DNA of 64,000 nucleotides from Streptomyces sp. R44 (GTDB taxonomy: Bacteria > Actinomycetota > Actinomycetes > Streptomycetales > Streptomycetaceae). The stretch spans positions 6,604,501 through 6,668,500 of the forward strand of contig NZ_CP163444.1 of assembly GCF_041053105.1 (NCBI RefSeq). Reading direction: 5' to 3'. The notes under the pieces were generated by a model, which did no database searches, was not told where the DNA came from, and was given only the letters and a program-made list of their open reading frames with translations. A program made the translations under genes and the position numbers. Positions within the stretch are counted from its first letter, which is position 1. Each line of letters opens with the position of its first letter. Of this stretch, positions 32,502 to 41,491 are shown piece by piece.

Positions 32502-33461
32502 GTGAGGTGGCTGCGACGAGGACCCAGGCGTGACGGCGACGACGCACCGAGGGACCCCGAGTTCGCGTACTTCTCCCAGCGGGAGGCCGCGCTCTTCCGC
32601 GGCCGGGTCCGCGAGACCTTCGCCGAACTCGGCCTGGAGGTGACCGTCTACGCCGACCACGTCGTCGACGACAAGGGCAGGCGCTACGGCCTCGGCAACC
32701 TCGCCGCCGTCTGCCACCAGGACCCGCGCGGCCCCCGCGTCTGGCCCGGCATGATCCACCGCCACATCGGCCTGGTCGTCCGCGCCATGGAAGGCCCCTC
32801 CGCGCTCGACACCCTGCCGCCCGAGCAGATCCGCGCCCAGCTCTACCCCCGGGTCGTCTCCGGCGACGGCATCGACGCCGGCGCCTTCGGCTACGCCAGG
32901 ACCGTCGCCCCCGGGCTGTACGAGGTCCTCGCCCTCGACCTGCCGGAGAGCGTCATGATGCTCACCGACGAGGCCCTGGAACGGCTCGGGGACCACGCGC
33001 AGCTCCGCGACCGGGCCCTGCGCAACCTGCGCGGGCTGCCCGTCGAGGAGCACGAGACGGTCCGCGACGCCGACGGCATGTGCTTCGAGATCATCCTCGG
33101 CGACTCCTTCTACACCGCCAGCCGCGTCCTCGACCTCGACCACGTCGTCCAGCGCGTCACCGGCCTCCCGCTCGGCGAGCACGGCGCCCTCGTCGCCCTG
33201 CCCTTCCGGCACCAGCTCGCCTTCCACCCCATCCGCGACACCTCGATCATCCCGGCCCTCGGCGCGATGGCCTCCTTCGCCGCCGCCGGGTACGAGGACG
33301 TGCCGGGCGCCATCAGCCCGTACGTCTTCTGGTGGCGCGACGGCACCCTCACCCAGCTCAGCGAGCACGACGAGGAGCGGGGCGACCTGCGGATCGTCGT
33401 CGGCGACGACTTCCACGAACTCCTGGAACGGCTCATCGCCCAGGGCCCGGACCGCCGCTGA
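32502..33461 (+). CDS. Conserved hypothetical protein
   Basis: A 319-residue protein that I do not recognise. It starts with an Arg-rich segment, then LREAALFRGRVRETFAELGLEVTVY-type alternation of helices and strands, a middle PESVMMLTDEALERLG and a C-terminal FWWRDGTLTQLSEHDE. No signal peptide or TM helix is visible, so it is probably cytoplasmic. GTG 32502 has a weak GGAAGG upstream. A candidate -10, TACCCT, is at 32466-32471. Confidence 0.65.
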   Translation: MRWLRRGPRRDGDDAPRDPEFAYFSQREAALFRGRVRETFAELGLEVTVYADHVVDDKGRRYGLGNLAAVCHQDPRGPRVWPGMIHRHIGLVVRAMEGPSALDTLPPEQIRAQLYPRVVSGDGIDAGAFGYARTVAPGLYEVLALDLPESVMMLTDEALERLGDHAQLRDRALRNLRGLPVEEHETVRDADGMCFEIILGDSFYTASRVLDLDHVVQRVTGLPLGEHGALVALPFRHQLAFHPIRDTSIIPALGAMASFAAAGYEDVPGAISPYVFWWRDGTLTQLSEHDEERGDLRIVVGDDFHELLERLIAQGPDRR

Positions 33462-33565
33462 TTCCGGTCGCCGCTCTCCGGTATCCGGTCGCGGCCCGCG
33501 CCCCCGCCCGGCAGGATGCTGTACGTCGTACCGGACGCAGCCGAAGACGTCGAGGAGAAGCCACC

Positions 33566-34693
33566 ATGTCGGAACAGGTCGTGCCCTTCACCGCGGACGA
33601 CTACCGGGCCCGGATGGCCCGCGCCGCCGAGTCCGCCGCCGACGCCGGACTCGCGGGCGTCCTCGTCGCCCCCGGCCCCGACCTGGTCTACCTCACCGGC
33701 TACCAGCCGACCGCGATCACCGAGCGGCTCACCGTCCTCGTCCTCGCCGCCGGCCAGGAGCCGGTCCTCGTCGTCCCGACCCTGGAGGCCCCCGACGCGG
33801 AGAAGGCCGCCGGAGCCGCCGCGTTCACCCTGCGGGACTGGACCGACGGCAAGGACCCCTACGCCGTCACCGCCCCGCTGCTCGACGTCGACGGCCGGTT
33901 CGGCGTCAGCGACAACGCCTGGGCCATGCACCTCCTCGGCCTCCAGCAGGCCCTGCCCGGCACCTCGTACGTCTCCCTCACCGAGGCCCTGCCGATGCTC
34001 CGGGGCGTCAAGGACGCCCACGAACTCGCCAGGATCGCGGCCGCCGGGGCCGCCGCCGACCAGGCGTACGGCGAGATCCTCAAGGTCCGCTTCGCCGGCC
34101 GCAAGGAGACCGACGTCGCCGCCGACCTCGCCCGGCTCCTCATGGAGTTCGGCCACTCCCAGGTCGACTTCACCGTCGTCGGCTCAGGACCCAACGGCGC
34201 CAACCCCCACCACGAGGCCGGCGACCGGGTCATCGAGCGCGGCGACATGGTCGTCCTCGACTTCGGCGGCCTCAAGCACGGCTACGGCTCCGACACCACC
34301 CGCACCGTCCACGTCGGCGAGCCCACCGACGAGGAGCGCCGCGTCCACGACCTCGTCCGCGAGGCCCAGCAGGCCGGCTTCGAGGCGGTACGCCCCGGGG
34401 TCGCCTGCCAGGAGGTCGACCGGGCGGCCCGCAAGGTCATCACGGACGCCGGCTACGGCGAGTACTTCATCCACCGCACCGGCCACGGCATCGGCGTCAC
34501 CACCCACGAACCGCCCTACATGATCGAGGGCGAGGAACTCCCCGTCGTCCCCGGCATGTGCTTCTCCATCGAGCCCGGCGTCTACCTCCCGGGCCGCTTC
34601 GGCGTCCGCATCGAGGACATCGTCACGGCGACGGAGGACGGCGGGGGCCGCCGCTTCAACAACACCCCGCACGAGATGGCCATCGTCGAATAG
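33566..34693 (+). CDS. M24-family Xaa-Pro aminopeptidase/dipeptidase
   Basis: A 375-residue peptidase with an N-terminal creatinase-like domain and a C-terminal pita-bread metalloenzyme domain. Metal ligands are seen in VVLDFGG, GSDTTRT, IHRTGHGIG, SIEPGVYLPG and RIEDIV. It releases N-terminal residues before proline or cleaves Xaa-Pro dipeptides in the cytoplasm; the subclass is not resolved. ATG 33566 has GAGGAGAAG 7 bases upstream. It is convergent with the hydrolase gene, with 3 bases between stops. Confidence 0.92.
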   Translation: MSEQVVPFTADDYRARMARAAESAADAGLAGVLVAPGPDLVYLTGYQPTAITERLTVLVLAAGQEPVLVVPTLEAPDAEKAAGAAAFTLRDWTDGKDPYAVTAPLLDVDGRFGVSDNAWAMHLLGLQQALPGTSYVSLTEALPMLRGVKDAHELARIAAAGAAADQAYGEILKVRFAGRKETDVAADLARLLMEFGHSQVDFTVVGSGPNGANPHHEAGDRVIERGDMVVLDFGGLKHGYGSDTTRTVHVGEPTDEERRVHDLVREAQQAGFEAVRPGVACQEVDRAARKVITDAGYGEYFIHRTGHGIGVTTHEPPYMIEGEELPVVPGMCFSIEPGVYLPGRFGVRIEDIVTATEDGGGRRFNNTPHEMAIVE

Positions 34694-34696
34694 GAC

Positions 34697-35551
34697 CTAC
34701 CGGGCGGGGGACACCAGGGCGGCGATCCGCTCCGGGAACTCCTCCACCACCAGATGCCCCGCGTCCGGTACGACTCCGAGCTCCGCGCCGCCCAGGCGGG
34801 TGCGGACCGCCGGCCGCAGCCGCTCCGGCGGCAGGAACACGTCGTGCTCCCCGGTCACGGCCGCCACCGGCACCTTCCGGGCGCGCGGCTCCGCGAGCCC
34901 GGGCGCCCCGCTGGACCGGGCGTGCCGGGCGACGAGCGTCATCCACTCCACCAGCTCCGCCCGGGGCTCGTGGCCGGGCGCGAGCATCGCGCGCAGCAGC
35001 CGGGTGCTGCGCGCGGGCGTGGGCCGCAGGAACCAGGCGGCCGAGGCGGCGAGCAGCGCGGGCGGAAGACGCAGCGAGGACAGGCCGCCGGGGGAGACCA
35101 GGACCAGGCGCTCGATCGGCGCGGAGGTCGCGGACAGGGCGATCGCCGCGCCGAAGGAGTGCCCGAGGACGGTGACGGGCCGGCCCTCGCGGGTCTCCGC
35201 CACGGCCTCGTCCAGCCAGCTGCCGTACCAGCTCAACTCTCCCTTGGCGAGGCCGCGTTCGCCGGAGCTCAGGCCCGGCTGGCCGGGCACGTCGAGCAGG
35301 ACGACCCGGTGCCCGGCCGCGAGCAGGGCCTCGGCCAGGGGCAGCGAGGCGGCGGCGTTGAAGTTCGTGCCGGGGACGAGGACGACCGTCGTCCCCGCCG
35401 GGCCGGGGGAGCCCGCCGTCACCGCGTGCGTCACCGCGCCCGCCGCGGTGAACACGTCCCGCTCGTGCGCCACGGTCCACGCGTCGAGCCGGTCGAAGCA
35501 CCAGCCCCGTATCTGCTCCCGGCCCGCCTCGGAGCGGTAGATGGAGTTCAT
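34697..35551 (-). CDS. Alpha/beta hydrolase
   Basis: A 284-residue alpha/beta hydrolase. The oxyanion segment is VVLVPGTNFNAAASLPLAEAL, the nucleophile elbow VTVLGHSFGAAIAL (Ser), and the catalytic His lies in VPDAGHLVVEEFPE. The substrate is unknown. The ATG at 35551 was chosen over one five codons upstream because MNSIYRSEAGRE looks like the native start. It is adjacent to treZ but not obviously co-regulated (36-base gap, same strand). Confidence 0.88.
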   Translation of the reverse strand: MNSIYRSEAGREQIRGWCFDRLDAWTVAHERDVFTAAGAVTHAVTAGSPGPAGTTVVLVPGTNFNAAASLPLAEALLAAGHRVVLLDVPGQPGLSSGERGLAKGELSWYGSWLDEAVAETREGRPVTVLGHSFGAAIALSATSAPIERLVLVSPGGLSSLRLPPALLAASAAWFLRPTPARSTRLLRAMLAPGHEPRAELVEWMTLVARHARSSGAPGLAEPRARKVPVAAVTGEHDVFLPPERLRPAVRTRLGGAELGVVPDAGHLVVEEFPERIAALVSPAR

Positions 35552-35587
35552 CGGGCGAGTATCCACCCCCGCCGGCGTCCGGCGGTC

Positions 35588-37339
35588 TCAGCCGTCCGTC
35601 AGGACGATCGCCGACTCGCCGGGAAGGCTGAGCAGGCCGTCCGAGGCCGGGCCCTCGACCGGGTCCCAGGACGCCAGGACCCGGTCGCGACCGTTGGAGC
35701 CGAGCGGGATCACCGTCGGCTCCTTGCCCAGGTTCACGGCCACCCGCAGGTCCCCGCGCCGGAAGACCAGCCAGCGGGCCTCCTCGTCGAAGGCCACCTT
35801 CACGCCCGCCAGGTCCGGGTCCGTCAGATCGGGCAGGGTGCGGCGCAGCGCGATCAGCTGGCGGTGCCAGGCGAGGAGCCGCTTGTGCGGGTCCCGCTCG
35901 CGTTCGGACCGGTCCAGGACCGAGCGGTCACGGGTGGCCGGCTCCTGGGGGTCGGGGACCTCGTCCTCGGACCAGCCGTGCGCCGCGAACTCCCGCTTCC
36001 GGCCCCGCCGTACGGCCTCCGCGAGCTCCGGGTCCGTGTGGTCGGTGAAGTACATCCACGGCGTGCTCGCCCCCCACTCCTCGCCCATGAACAGCATCGG
36101 CACCGAGGGCCCGGTGAGGACGAGCGTCGCCGCGCAGGCGAGCAGACCGGGCGAGAGGGAGGCCGAGAGGCGGTCGCCGAGGGCCCGGTTGCCGATCTGG
36201 TCGTGCGTCTGCGCGTACCCCAGGAAGCGGTGGGCGGGGGTGCGCTCCCGGTCGACCGGACGCCCGTGGTGGCGGCCGCGGAACGTGGAGTACGTGCCGT
36301 CGTGGAAGAAGACGCGGGTGAGCGTCTTGGCGAGCGCCGCCATCGGGGCGCGCGCGAAGTCCCCGTAGTAGCCCTGGGACTCGCCGGTCAGGGCCGTGTG
36401 CAGGGCGTGGTGGAAGTCGTCGTTCCACTGGGCGTGCACGCCGAGTCCGCCGAGCGTGCGCGGTGTGGTCGTGCGCGGGTCGGCCAGGTCGGACTCGGCG
36501 ATCAGGAAGTGCGGGCGGCCCTGCTCCTTCGCCAACTCGTCCGCGGCGGAGGACAGTTCTTCCAGGAAGGTCAGCGCCCGCGTGTCGGCGAGGGCGTGCA
36601 CCGCGTCGAGCCGCAGCCCGTCGATCCGGTAGTCCCGCAGCCAGGCGAGCGCGCTCCCCAGGAAGTACGCCCGCACCTCGTCCGAACCGGGCGCGTCCAG
36701 GTTCACCGCCGCGCCCCACGGCGTGTGGTGGGTGTCCGTGAAGTACGGCCCGAAGGACGGGAGATGGTTGCCCGACGGGCCCAGGTGGTTGTGCACCACG
36801 TCGAGGACCACGCCCATGCCGAGCCCGTGCGCCGCGTCCGTGAACCGCTTCAGCGCCTCGGGCCCGCCGTACGGCTCGTGCACCGCCCACGGCGCCACCC
36901 CGTCGTACCCCCAGCCCCGCACCCCGGGGAACGGGCAGAGCGGCATCAGCTCCACGTGGGTGATGCCGAGGCCCGCGAGCTCCCCGAGCCGCGCGGCCGC
37001 CGCGTCGAGCGTGCCCTCCGGCGTGAAGGTGCCGATGTGCAGCTCGTACAGGACGGCGCCGCGCAGCCGCAGGCGCGGGGAGTCGTGGCGCCAGGCGTAC
37101 GCCGAGTGGTCGACGACCGCGCTCAGCCCGTCGGGCCCGTCGGGCAGCCGGCGCGAGCGCGGGTCGGGCAGCACGGGACCGCCGTCGAGCGAGAAGCCGT
37201 ACCGGTCGCCGTCCCCGGCGGGCACCACCCCCGACCACCAGCCGTCCCGCTCGGCGTCCCGGTCCAGGGGATGGGCGGAGCCGTTCAGCTCCAGCGTCAC
37301 CCGGTCACGGGCGCTCGGCGCCCACACCTCGAAGAGCAC
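35588..37339 (-). CDS. treZ: Malto-oligosyltrehalose trehalohydrolase
   Basis: A 583-residue GH13 enzyme that releases trehalose from maltooligosyl trehalose. It begins with a CBM48-like domain (FEVWAPSARDRVTLELNG) and a barrel with ELMPLCPFPGVRGWGYDGV, the nucleophile GLRLDAVHAL, the acid FLIAESDL and the THDQIGNRA Asp. Length and domain order are typical. GTG 37339 has AGGGGA upstream. It is part of the TreY/TreZ pathway, although a P450 and other genes separate it from treY by about 4 kb. Confidence 0.95.
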   Translation of the reverse strand: MLFEVWAPSARDRVTLELNGSAHPLDRDAERDGWWSGVVPAGDGDRYGFSLDGGPVLPDPRSRRLPDGPDGLSAVVDHSAYAWRHDSPRLRLRGAVLYELHIGTFTPEGTLDAAAARLGELAGLGITHVELMPLCPFPGVRGWGYDGVAPWAVHEPYGGPEALKRFTDAAHGLGMGVVLDVVHNHLGPSGNHLPSFGPYFTDTHHTPWGAAVNLDAPGSDEVRAYFLGSALAWLRDYRIDGLRLDAVHALADTRALTFLEELSSAADELAKEQGRPHFLIAESDLADPRTTTPRTLGGLGVHAQWNDDFHHALHTALTGESQGYYGDFARAPMAALAKTLTRVFFHDGTYSTFRGRHHGRPVDRERTPAHRFLGYAQTHDQIGNRALGDRLSASLSPGLLACAATLVLTGPSVPMLFMGEEWGASTPWMYFTDHTDPELAEAVRRGRKREFAAHGWSEDEVPDPQEPATRDRSVLDRSERERDPHKRLLAWHRQLIALRRTLPDLTDPDLAGVKVAFDEEARWLVFRRGDLRVAVNLGKEPTVIPLGSNGRDRVLASWDPVEGPASDGLLSLPGESAIVLTDG

Positions 37340-37399
37340 GGGAATCCCCTCGTCGACGGTCCAGTCACTCCACCACGGCTACCGCGACCATCCTGGCAG

Positions 37400-38386
37400 T
37401 CAGGACCCCGACGCGCCCGGCGCGTCCCACACGTAGTTGACCGCGTGCTCGAACGCCACGTAGCCCGCACGGGCGAAGGACGCCGCCATCGGCACGTTCC
37501 CCAGGTCCGTCGCCGCCCGGATCCGGGGCACGTCGGTGGCGGCCAGGATCCGCGTCCCCTCCGCCAGGATGTCGTCGATGTACCCGTGCCCGCGGTGGGC
37601 GGGCAGCACACCGATGTACGCGATGGTGTGGTGGTAGTTGTTCCGCGCGGGAACGACGAAGCCCACCGGCTCGCCGGTCTCCGGCAGCTGGGCGATCCGC
37701 CACCACTCGCGCGGCGAGGAGTACTTCCCGAGCTCCTCGTCGTAGTGCAGCTCGGCCGCCTCCCGCGCCGACAGGCCGGAGGCCAGATCGGCCTGGCCGT
37801 GCGCGTCGAGCGTGCCCTCCATGACCGGCGTCATCAGTGCGAGGAGGTCCTCGCGGTCCCGCACCGGACGGAACTCCAGACGGCCCTTCGGCTCCGGCAC
37901 GGGGGTGCCGGGCCGCCACTCCAGGCGCAGCCGCTCGACCAGCGGGCGGGCGCCCGTGCGCTCCAGGACGGAGAAGAGGGACTCCAGGACGGACCGGGTC
38001 TCCGGGACCTCCCGCCAGTCCGCCGGGATGAACCGCCCGAACTCGGGGCGCTGCGTGCCCGTGGGGACCACCGCGGCCGTCGCGGTCGTCAGGAGCCGCA
38101 GGCCGACCTCGTCGCGCTCCTCGGCGGACAGCTCCGGGTCCAGGTCGAAGAAGTCGAGCGCCTGGGGCGCGGCGCCGGCCGTGCCGGTCCACCAGGCGAG
38201 CCGGCCGACGAGCCGGTCGCCGTCGAGGGCCACCCACATCCACTGCGGGAGGCGACGGCCGGTCGCGAGGTCGTCGGCGAGCTCGTGGTCGAGCGAGTAG
38301 GTGAGCCGGAGGAAGAGGTCGAGCTCCTCGGGGCCGGTGAGCGGGCGGACATGGAGGCCGGGGACGGCCGAGGAAGACGTGGTCAC
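37400..38386 (-). CDS. GNAT-family N-acetyltransferase
   Basis: A 328-residue acetyltransferase with a C-terminal GNAT domain. The acetyl-CoA motif A is IAYIGVLPAHRGHGYIDDIL, about residue 265-285. The N-terminal half has a second, degenerate GNAT-like fold (HELADDLATGRRLPQWMWVALDGDRLVG). The acceptor is unknown. GTG 38386 with GGGGGA upstream. Separate transcription from treZ is likely. Confidence 0.85.
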   Translation of the reverse strand: MTTSSSAVPGLHVRPLTGPEELDLFLRLTYSLDHELADDLATGRRLPQWMWVALDGDRLVGRLAWWTGTAGAAPQALDFFDLDPELSAEERDEVGLRLLTTATAAVVPTGTQRPEFGRFIPADWREVPETRSVLESLFSVLERTGARPLVERLRLEWRPGTPVPEPKGRLEFRPVRDREDLLALMTPVMEGTLDAHGQADLASGLSAREAAELHYDEELGKYSSPREWWRIAQLPETGEPVGFVVPARNNYHHTIAYIGVLPAHRGHGYIDDILAEGTRILAATDVPRIRAATDLGNVPMAASFARAGYVAFEHAVNYVWDAPGASGS

Positions 38387-38522
38387 GTCTGGTTTCCCCC
38401 TGGTGATCTCTGGTGTGAGGACGGCAGACCGTAACAGGCGTCCCGCCGTGACCGGTACGGAGTTTCCCCAGGCCCGGGGCCCTTCTGGACACGTCGGGGC
38501 CGACGGACCGACAATCTCGGAT

Positions 38523-39071
38523 GTGACGACCCCTTTCGAGCTTCCGGCGAACTCCCCTCGGCTGACCGACGCCGAGCGGGACCGCGCGCTGGTGCTGCTC
38601 CGTGAGGGCGCCGCCCAGGGCCGCCTCTCGCACGACACGTTCCTCTTCCGCATGGAGCGGGCGCTCCAGGCCCGCCGGCCCGACGAACTCGCCCTGCTCA
38701 CCGCCGACCTGCGGACCGAGGGCACGTGGACCCGTCGGGTGGTCGGCGCGGTCGAGCGGATGTCCGCGTTCACCGCGCGGATCGGGCGCGCCTGGAGCGC
38801 GGAGCGGCTGCCGAAGCTGCTCCTGCCGCACCCGGGCCCGCACCCGCTGCGGATCGGGCGCGACCCGGTCAACGGGCTGCGGCTCAGTCATGAGACGGCC
38901 TCCCGGCTGCACGCCGAACTCTCGCTCCAGGGCGGGCTCTGGGTGCTCCGCGACCTCGGCTCGACCAACGGCACCACCGTCAACGGGCGGCGGGTCACCG
39001 GCGCCGTGGTGGTGCGGGCCGGGGACGTGGTCGGCTTCGGCCAGATGTCGTTCCGGCTGTCGGTCGACTGA
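38523..39071 (+). CDS. DUF1707 plus FHA-domain protein
   Basis: A 182-residue protein. An N-terminal DUF1707 (LTDAERDRALVLLREGAAQGRLS; about 13-60) is followed by a linker and an FHA domain (about 95-182) with the GRDPVNGLRL, SRLHAEL and LGSTNGTTVNG motifs that bind phosphothreonine. No kinase is adjacent; it could be a phosphorylation reader for a remote kinase such as that at 7487. GTG 38523. Confidence 0.9.
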   Translation: MTTPFELPANSPRLTDAERDRALVLLREGAAQGRLSHDTFLFRMERALQARRPDELALLTADLRTEGTWTRRVVGAVERMSAFTARIGRAWSAERLPKLLLPHPGPHPLRIGRDPVNGLRLSHETASRLHAELSLQGGLWVLRDLGSTNGTTVNGRRVTGAVVVRAGDVVGFGQMSFRLSVD

Positions 39072-39201
39072 TCGGGGGACCCCGGGACTTCACCCGTTCG
39101 GCGGTACGCGGCGGGCGTCGCGGCCCGCAGGGTGATGGGCTGGGCAGACGCGGGCCACGATCTCCGGCCGCGGCACCCACCGCCGATCGACAGGGGGCGA
39201 G

Positions 39202-40335
39202 ATGAGCGACGCGCCGAACCGCGAGCCGGACCGGGGCATAGCGAGCGAGCGGCCGGAGGATCCGGACGACCCGTGGAGCCGCCTGCCGTCGATGGTTCCC
39301 GCGGCACCGACGACCGAGGCGCCGACGGCGACCGGGACCGAGGCCCCCACCCGTACGCCTCTCCCCGGCCATGTGCGCACCCTCGCCGACGCGGCCGCCG
39401 CCGGGCCCGTTCCGCCCGGTGGGCGGACCGTCGCGCCCAGTCCCCTCGACCCCGGCGCCTCGTGGGACCCGCACGGGATCCACCGGACCCTGCGCGAGGA
39501 GTTCCCGCTCACGTACGACCCGCTGCTGCGGGCCTGGGTCCTCAGCCGGTACGCGGACGTGGCCGCCGCCCTCACCGACACCCGCTTCACGCACGGCCAC
39601 CGGCCCGGCGACCCGCCCTGCGCGCGGGCCCATGTCGACGTCGACGTGGAGGCCCTGCGCGCGGTCACCGAACGCACCGCCTACGTCCTGGCCCGCCGGA
39701 TCGCCGAACGGTCCCGGGCCGACCTGGTCGCCGACTTCTGCCACTGGCTGCCGGCCGGCACCGTCGCCGCGGCCGTCGGCGTGCCCTACCGCGACATGAT
39801 GCGGCTCGTCCGCGGCCGCGCGGCCGGCGCGCTGGCGGGGGAGTGCGGCGGCCAGATCGCCGTACGGGAGAAGGCGCTGGCCTCCTTCCTCGGCAACGTC
39901 CTGGCGGACCCCGACCAGGTCGCCGCCCTCCGCGACGCGCCCGCCGGTCTCGTCGCCCGCGCCTGGGCCGAGTCGCTGCGCCGGGACCCGCCCGTGCAGA
40001 TCGCCGTGCGCCGCACGAGCGCCGAGGTGCCGGTGAGCGGCGGCATCGTCCCGGCGGGCGCGTCCGTGGCGCTGCTCGTCGGCTCGGCGGGCCGCGACCC
40101 GGAGCGTTTCCGCGAGCCGGACCGCTTCGATCCGTTCCGGGACGACCCGGGCCAGCTCACGTACGGTTCGGGGTTCTGCCCGGCGGTGCTGCTCGCCGGA
40201 TTCGAGGCGGAGTACGCCCTGCGGGCCCTGTTCACGGCCATGCCCCGGCTGCGTCTCGCCGACGGCTTCCGCCCCGCGCCCACGGGGCTCATCACGCGGG
40301 CCCCCCGGAGTCTCATCGTCCGGCCGGGCGGCTGA
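39202..40335 (+). CDS. Divergent cytochrome P450 lacking an obvious I-helix
   Basis: A 377-residue protein. The C-terminal part is P450-like: AESLRRDPPVQIAVRRTS (ExxR region), GRDPERFREPDRFDPFR, and a heme loop YGSGFCPAVLLAG with a Cys. The I-helix AGxET segment cannot be found and the protein is shorter than usual; only about 25 residues separate the mid region from the K-helix. The N-terminal 80 residues are Pro/Ala-rich. It may be inactive, a different heme protein, or a diverged lineage; no ferredoxin gene is adjacent. Confidence 0.75.
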   Translation: MSDAPNREPDRGIASERPEDPDDPWSRLPSMVPAAPTTEAPTATGTEAPTRTPLPGHVRTLADAAAAGPVPPGGRTVAPSPLDPGASWDPHGIHRTLREEFPLTYDPLLRAWVLSRYADVAAALTDTRFTHGHRPGDPPCARAHVDVDVEALRAVTERTAYVLARRIAERSRADLVADFCHWLPAGTVAAAVGVPYRDMMRLVRGRAAGALAGECGGQIAVREKALASFLGNVLADPDQVAALRDAPAGLVARAWAESLRRDPPVQIAVRRTSAEVPVSGGIVPAGASVALLVGSAGRDPERFREPDRFDPFRDDPGQLTYGSGFCPAVLLAGFEAEYALRALFTAMPRLRLADGFRPAPTGLITRAPRSLIVRPGG

Positions 40336-40353
40336 GGGGTCTCCGACCGCTGT

Positions 40354-40359
40354 TAGGGT
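40354..40359 (+). promoter_or_regulatory. Candidate -10 of the secreted Ser-rich gene
   Basis: TAGGGT lies 56 bases upstream of ATG 40415, just after the P450 stop. Confidence 0.35.
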
Positions 40360-40414
40360 GACGTGCGCTCGTCAAAAGGGCGTTCGTTTTACCACTTTCA
40401 ACGGGGATTCAAAC

Positions 40415-40906
40415 ATGAAGATGCGTCATGTCCGTGCGATCGCTGTCTTCGGCATCGCGGTCGTCGCCCTCACCGGCGCCCGCGGCTCGCACGGCGGCAG
40501 CTGCGGCGGTGGCAGCAGCCACGGCAGCTCCAGCAGCAGCAACCACAGCGACAACGACAGCAGCTCCAGCAGCAGCACCAGCGGTTCCGTGGCCGGCGGC
40601 TCCGGCAGCTCGAACAAGGCCATTCGCGATGTGACCATCGACGAGTGCAAGTACGACCCGGCGACCAAGAACCTGGCGGCCCGGGTCACCGTGAAGAACG
40701 ACAACGCGCTCGACTACGACTACAGCTTCACGATGAAGTTCAACGGCGCGACGGGCGCCGGTGTCCTGCCGGTCACCGCCACGACGAACGCCGTCGCGGT
40801 CGCGGCCGGCGCCTCCAAGAGCGTCGACGTGTCCGCCCCGTACTCCGGAACCGGTGACGGCTCCGAGTACACCGAGTGCGTGGTCACGCGGGCGTCCCGC
40901 TCCTGA
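40415..40906 (+). CDS. Secreted Ser/Gly-rich protein
   Basis: A 163-residue exported protein with a signal peptide (KMRHVRAIAVFGIAVVALTGA), a low-complexity Ser/Gly/Asn-rich stretch (about 25-75, SHGSSSSSNHSDNDSSSSSS) and a C-terminal domain with two cysteines (DECKYDP and TECVVT) likely bonded. The alternating strands DVTIDECKYDPATKNLAARVTVKNDN suggest an immunoglobulin-like fold. Unknown function. Its 3-prime end overlaps the convergent membrane-protein gene by 23 bases. Confidence 0.8.
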   Translation: MKMRHVRAIAVFGIAVVALTGARGSHGGSCGGGSSHGSSSSSNHSDNDSSSSSSTSGSVAGGSGSSNKAIRDVTIDECKYDPATKNLAARVTVKNDNALDYDYSFTMKFNGATGAGVLPVTATTNAVAVAAGASKSVDVSAPYSGTGDGSEYTECVVTRASRS

Positions 40907-41447
40907 CCTCGGACGGCGTCGCGGCCGGGTCCGTACGGCCCGGCCGCAGCACCGAGGCGAGCAGCAGAAGGCCGGGGAGGATCCCGGCGACGGCCCGGAT
41001 CGCGGTGACCGGGGCGTCGAGGGCCGCCAGGGCCAGGCCCGCCGCACCGCAGACCGCGATCGACGCTCCCAGCACATGGAGCGCGGGCCTGCGCCAGGCG
41101 ACCGCCAGGCCGGAGAAGTGCACGCCGACGACGAAGGCGATCCAGCCCACGGATGCCTGCGGGGTGTGCAGCACACGGGCGATCACGACGAGTCCGGCCG
41201 CGAGCCCGGCGACCTCGGCCGCCACCACGTACCAGTAGCGCCGGCCGAACCGGGTGCCGGAGGGCGCCCCGGACTGCGGGGCCGCCGCCCGGCCGCGCCG
41301 CCCGAGGACGGCCACCCAGAGGAACGCGGCGAGGGACAGCAGGCGCAGCGGCACGGCCACCGCCGTCGGCAGGGTGGCTGCGTTGGCCTGGATGAACACG
41401 AGCCCGAACGCCGCGCCGATGATCCGTCCGGTCTGATCTTTCGTCAT
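40884..41447 (-). CDS. Membrane protein of unknown function
   Basis: A 187-residue protein with about five or six predicted membrane helices (for example RLLSLAAFLWVAVLG, VAGLAAGLVVIARVL, LHVLGASIAVCGAAGLALAAL). No family is recognised. ATG 41447 is given; ATG 41453 (MIMTKDQ) is equally possible and no ribosome site distinguishes them. It overlaps the convergent secreted-protein gene by 23 bases. Confidence 0.65.
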   Translation of the reverse strand: MTKDQTGRIIGAAFGLVFIQANAATLPTAVAVPLRLLSLAAFLWVAVLGRRGRAAAPQSGAPSGTRFGRRYWYVVAAEVAGLAAGLVVIARVLHTPQASVGWIAFVVGVHFSGLAVAWRRPALHVLGASIAVCGAAGLALAALDAPVTAIRAVAGILPGLLLLASVLRPGRTDPAATPSEVRSGTPA

Positions 41448-41491
41448 GATCATCAGCTTGTCATGGCCGTGGCATCAATCCCTCCCCAGGT

